Source of the DNA: Annulohypoxylon bovei var. microspora
Lineage: Eukaryota > Ascomycota > Sordariomycetes > Xylariales > Hypoxylaceae
Direction: 5' to 3'
Assembly: GCA_022836615.1 (NCBI GenBank)
Contig: MU405464.1
Span: forward strand, 1 to 24,083
DNA: 24,083 nucleotides
The notes under the pieces are model-generated. The model was not told where the DNA came from. It worked only from the letters and a program-made list of their open reading frames with translations, and did no database searches. Positions 19,901 through 24,083 of this stretch are shown here, one piece after another (positions within the stretch are counted from its first letter, which is position 1; each line of letters starts with the position of its first letter). Made by a program: the position numbers and the translations under genes.

Positions 19901-21727
19901 AGGCAGTCTTCGAGCTCTTGCAAGCGGCTGGCGGCGAAGGGAGATGATTCGATGAGCTGGTAACCCATGCGAGGCCATTGGGCACCCTGGCCAGTGAAGA
20001 CACCCAATATGCTCTTCGTCTTGTGTGCAGGGCGAACACCGAGGGCCTTGTTATCAACCTTCTTAGCCTCAAGCTTAGCAGTGAGCTTAGCTCGCAGGGT
20101 GTCGATGGTGAGGGCAGAAGCGTAAGTTCGCAGGGCAAAAGCAGATCTGCGTGACAGTGTCCATGCAAGATCACGAAGGTTGATATCACTCTCGTCGGCA
20201 TTCTCTAGGAAGTCCAGATATGTTTCAATCTGAGTAGCCAAAGTCTTCTCTGAGTTGGCGGAGAAGAGGAAGGGGATGGCGGCAGTAGAATGTCGCACAA
20301 GGGCTTTCTTCTCAAGGTATTGCTTGGCCATTGCGGGCTCGTAGCTCTCGATGATGGCGTGAGCATTAGCTCCACCGAAACCGAAACTGTTTACACTAGC
20401 ACGGCGAGGTACTCCAGGAGGCAGTTGAGGCCACGGCTTCGCGTCCGTCAAGATCTTAAGCTTGCTATAGTAAGGCAAGATGTCCGGGTTGAGGTTCTCG
20501 AATAGCATGTTGGGGGGTATTATGCCATTCTGGACGGCAAGAGAAGCCTTCAGCAGACCAGCGACACCTGCTGTTCCTTCTGTGTGACCGATGATGGTCT
20601 TGATGCTCTGTTCATGTTTAATTAGCTACTGTTAACGAATTATACAACGAAAACATTATTTCACTTACACCGACGTATAGCACATCGTTAGGGTCGTCGG
20701 ATTGCTCCTTCTCCTCGAAGAAAGCTCTGTAGATGGCTCCGGCCTCTTGCGGGTCACCAGCCTTGGTACCCGTTCCATGGGCCTCGAAGTATTGGCAGCG
20801 GTCGGTAAAGGGTGATAGACCGGCATTGGCGTATGTCTTTCGGATGAGCTCGGCCTGCGAGACGCTGCTAGGCATTGTGATACCGGTAGTTCGGCCGTCT
20901 TGGTTGGTGCCGGTCTCACGGACAATGCACTCGATTGTGTCGCCATCACGGATGGCGTCGCTGAGCCGCTTAAGCATGACAGCTGCTACACCCTCACCTC
21001 GGGCGTATCCATCAGCTCCCGAATCCCACATGCGACTGCGGCCAGTGGGCGAAAGCATTTGGACGTTGCTTTCGGCGACGAAGTTGGTGGGACCGAAGAT
21101 GAGGTTGGCCCCTGCCGCGACGGCCAAGTTGGACTCGCCCTTTCGGAGCGATTGGACGGCCTGGTGCGTGGCGATGAGAGAGGACGAGCAGGCCGTGTCG
21201 ATTGTCATCGACGGGCCCGTCCAGTTGAAGAAGTACGAGACACGGTTCGACAGGATACTCGAAGCCGTACCCGTAGCCGCATACTTGGGCAGGGATTCAA
21301 GGTCGTGGTAGGTGATGTGCGCATAGTCGTTGCACATGACACCCACGTATACGGCGGTGGATGAGCCAGACAGTTCCTCGATCTGGTGGCCCGATGACTC
21401 CAAGGCTTCATAGACAACTTCCATGAGAAGACGTTGCTGGGGATCTATGCCTTCAGCTTCAGAGCCAGGAATGCTGAAGAACTGCGCGTCGAAGAGGCGC
21501 GTGTCCTCGGAGATGAGGTAAGAGTTGAGCACATTGCTGGTGCCGTGATGGCTACCGTCCTTGTGGTAGAAGGCTTCGGCCGAGAAGCGGTCGATCTTGC
21601 TACCGACATCTCGAGGTGCCTTGAGTAGGTCCCAGAGCTTCGACGGCGTGGAAGAGCCCCCTGGGAATCGGCAGCCGGAGCCGATAACAGCAATGGGCTC
21701 CTCGGCGTAATCGGCGTAGCCCGACAT
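13952..21727 (-). CDS. Highly reducing polyketide synthase without ER, PKS-NRPS-derived type
   Basis: Three exons (21727-20669, 20607-14427, 14364-13952) encode about 2550 residues; the introns are 61 and 62 nt (GTAAGT...CAG). KS (about 8-440) has DTACSSS, EAHGTGT and IIGHTEGTAG, the last a PKS-NRPS/LovB-clade form. AT has FTGQGAQWP and GHSSGE (Ser650). DH has H-x3-G-x4-P (His982) and LDVAFQ (Asp1163). A C-methyltransferase region follows (EIGAGKG, about 1430-1436). About 1615-2100 is a KR-like structural region with no enoylreductase. KR has GLTGELG (2130-2136) and the SSL/YxxxN pair (Tyr2269). ACP has ELGIDSL (Ser2446). After the ACP come about 80 acidic, Ser-rich residues and the stop: no condensation, thioesterase or reductase domain. 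The enzyme would build a reduced, possibly methylated chain from malonyl-CoA. Enoyl reduction and release would need partners in trans, and none is in this window. The start MSGYADYAEEPIAVIGSGCRFPG is typical. Confidence 0.93.
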
Positions 21728-24083
21728 GATGAATATTGTACTGGTAGGATTTGTCTAAGGTGATATCTAAGGGGATATGGTTTAACGACAGCGGGATGTG
21801 GGCTGATACAAGACACCAATCAAGTGTTCTTCTCTGAGTGATATGACGAGCGGCTATGTCCGAGTTTGATTCATTTGATGTCGAAGTGTTGAACCCGGTA
21901 TGATTGGATGGGTATGATCGAATGAATGGCTCGAGTTAGAGGAGTTATTGTTGCGCTGTCAAATCAACTTGGTTTGCGATGTGTTGATAGACTATTTTTG
22001 CGGAACATACGATGCTGTCATATACTCTCTATGAGATACGCTTGAGATGGGTCTATCCAACCTATTTTGAACACAGCCATCAGGTATTTCCTAATATCGT
22101 TCTAGGCCGTGTCAGCGTCTCCAGCTATCCCTTCAGCCATAAAGGTATAACGTAGGATGAACCATGCCTCCGGATCGCCTAACATTCTCGAAGCAGTAGT
22201 CGTCAGCCTGGTTCCTTGACTAGCAAGGCTCGCTGAACTGTTTGAGACCCCTGACATGATTGCCACACCGTTAATCGCAAAGATTAGGGTGGGTTTGTCG
22301 ATTTTTGTCGATTCCGAAAAAGGAAGTGTATCTAAGGTAAGAAACAGATTACCGTTTTAAGAAAGTTTCCAGAATGGGGACTGTGTGATTGTGGGATTGG
22401 TGTGGATATAAGCGATATAAGCGCTAATTATAGATAATCAATTGAAGCTTGTTTGGGTACAGCCACTTCCTAGTGGAGCATGCCCAGGTGTGGAGTAGTA
22501 ATTAAGCAATTAAGCAATTACCAGATCCGGGAACCAATTCTTACCCCAAACAAGAACACAAACCTTTTTCTAACATCATCGTTAAGTCCTAGGTATGCAC
22601 GTGACTTTTACCAACCTCCTATCCACGAAAGGGGTCCAAGGGTTGCGGAAATCGGTCGTCGAGTTGTGGCAATAGTTCGATTTGGCGATTCTCATAACCT
22701 TCTTCCATTTTGGCTCTTAGGCTCTTTCTAGGTAACACAGCACAGACTGCCATTATCCTAACCCGATTTTGCCCGACTTTACCCGCCGAAACCCGTCCTC
22801 CATATCCAAGTAGTCTCGCCGGGTAGTGACACGGAAATATGATTGCTTGCCTCCCATCGGCTACGCTTCAAGATAACCTAGACATCATCAATATTCATAC
22901 CTACCTAAGTATAAGACGTGCCGCTAGTCAAATATTTATCGTTCGGAAAGGGGTTCGAAATGTCGCCAGTTTTAGAATAATACGCCGAGTTTTAGATCCA
23001 TCTCTTTGACGTCCACGACAACTTCGACTCAACATTCCATCTTTTTCGTTCCCCAGACCAATAGATACTCAAATTTTTCGACGTCGAGGTTTTTCCCTTA
23101 TATTCAACCTTGCTTGTTTTCCAAATTAGAACGTGTACCTGGGTATATAGGGTGGATATCGTAGATAAATCGTAGTGCAGACGTGAGACCTTCGGATTAT
23201 TCAAATGGAGAAGAATATCCAAACTTCTATGTCTGAGAAACATGCATACATATACACGAAAGCAAATACTACAAACATCTCACTTAGGCAGCTAGACTTC
23301 ATGATATCTGAGACACGTTTATTATGTGATGCGCGAAAAGGAGTGACGAGAATTCGTGCCGAGGTAGATTGTCTGTACAGCCTCCAAATCTAACCAATCA
23401 CTGATTCAATGCATAGATTAGCGAAAGCGAATGCGTCCATGGGAGATGCGAACACATACTAAAATATATTTCATTCGTTGGAATTATGCGATCATCGACG
23501 TATTTGCCATAAATAAACAACTACCTCGGTTTGACCACCCGTTGATGACCAGCGCATCAAGATCGACATGTCGGTATTTGGAAAGATCTGTGTCAACTGC
23601 CGAGGCACCAATCATACGAAACAGCGTACCTAGTAATTAGGTCCTAGTTGCGTCTAGTGTCATCTAGGCGGCCTCACCTTTTTATCGGTCCGGTCTTTGG
23701 TGAGTATAGGTATTTACCAGAATGCATGTTTTCTTATAGCTGGTGAAGTACTGCTTTTGCAGATTAGGTACCTATTCAATACAATCTTCAACTTCGACTG
23801 GTAATCCCAAGCAGGAATATGTCGTGTAAACGATTATATCCAACTCATCCTGAGTTGCTGTTTCATATAATAATTTAATTCCGAAATTTGCTTTGGTGGT
23901 GTTTAGTGTAACATCGCATCGCGGTAATTTTAGTATTAATGTGGGGTAGAAAAAAACCATTGATATCATAGAAACATAGGAAAACCAAACAGTGCTCGGA
24001 ACAACTACACCTTAATCCACTGGTGTACACCAACGCGTAATCAATTCAACCAATTCAATTCAACGGACCCAGTTTTATTTAAG
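21728..24083. other. Gene-poor region upstream of the PKS
   Basis: 2.35 kb of DNA without a convincing gene. The first few hundred bases should hold the PKS promoter (minus strand); a CCAAT pentamer lies at 21816-21820, and I see no clear TATA box. The direct repeat TTGTCGATTTTTGTCGATT is near 22296-22314 and the tandem ATTAAGCAATTAAGCAATTA is at about 22500-22519. Short minus-strand frames near 23500-23620 and 23772-23969 read protein-like for 35-65 codons but match no family I know; they could be decayed exons. The right edge ends in AATTCAAC-type low complexity. Confidence 0.45.
22762..22795. promoter_or_regulatory. Four CCCG motifs at exact 10-bp spacing
   Basis: CCCG occurs at 22762, 22772, 22782 and 22792, so each lies on the same face of the helix. 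On the minus strand, the PKS strand, these read CGGG. A further CGGG is near 22820. They lie about 1.05 kb upstream of the PKS ATG. CGG-containing sites are the usual targets of Zn2Cys6 fungal regulators, but this may be a decayed short tandem repeat. Confidence 0.3.

Noticed and set aside
23490..23640. Minus-strand stretch reading MIGASAVDTDLSKYRHVD and on
   Set aside because: It is protein-like for only about 36 codons, with no family I can name and no partner exon found; kept only as a remark in the intergenic entry.
23772..23969. Minus-strand 65-codon frame near the right edge
   Set aside because: No domain recognised and no clear splice or promoter context; could be a decayed exon but not supportable.

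Overview
The window looks like nuclear DNA of a filamentous ascomycete (Pezizomycotina). Evidence: 56-67 nt spliceosomal introns, a HET-domain (heterokaryon incompatibility) gene, a highly reducing polyketide synthase (PKS) of the PKS-NRPS-derived type, a GPI-anchored Ser/Thr-rich surface protein, and AT-rich intergenic DNA with transposon debris. I cannot name the genus.

Layout, left to right. 1-403 is transposon or LTR-like sequence that truncates a proline-iminopeptidase-like hydrolase on the minus strand (to 701). 1664-2059 (+) encodes a small GPI-anchored cell-surface protein. 2440-5361 (+) is a HET-domain gene broken at a run of nine G and perhaps again near 3850. 6003-7280 (+) is an intact MFS/monocarboxylate-type transporter. 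7642-7760 is an array of eight 15-16 bp units that spell bZIP (AP-1/Yap) sites. 8202-9658 (+) is homogentisate 1,2-dioxygenase with one intron. About 9890-11820 is a repeat-rich island with duplicated blocks, 27-bp hairpin repeats, a small zinc-finger/coiled-coil ORF, an LTR-like segment and a MITE with TA duplications. 11900-12954 (-) is a three-exon NmrA-like NAD(P)-binding protein. 13952-21727 (-) is a three-exon PKS of about 2550 residues. 21728-24083 has no convincing gene.

The PKS, the NmrA-like reductase, and perhaps the dioxygenase and transporter could form a biosynthetic cluster. The PKS has KS-AT-DH-cMT-(inactive KR-like)-KR-ACP order. It has no enoylreductase and no condensation, adenylation or release domain, although its ACP and KS motifs resemble those of PKS-NRPS hybrids. 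Its product and release mechanism cannot be read from this window, and no trans-enoylreductase or pathway transcription factor is present here.

The least ordinary parts are the hairpin-repeat array ending 14 bases before the zinc-finger ORF, the bZIP-site minisatellite upstream of the dioxygenase, and a second phosphopantetheine-like ELGVDSL motif in the disordered tail of the PKS. All calls were made by reading the sequence; no database search was run.
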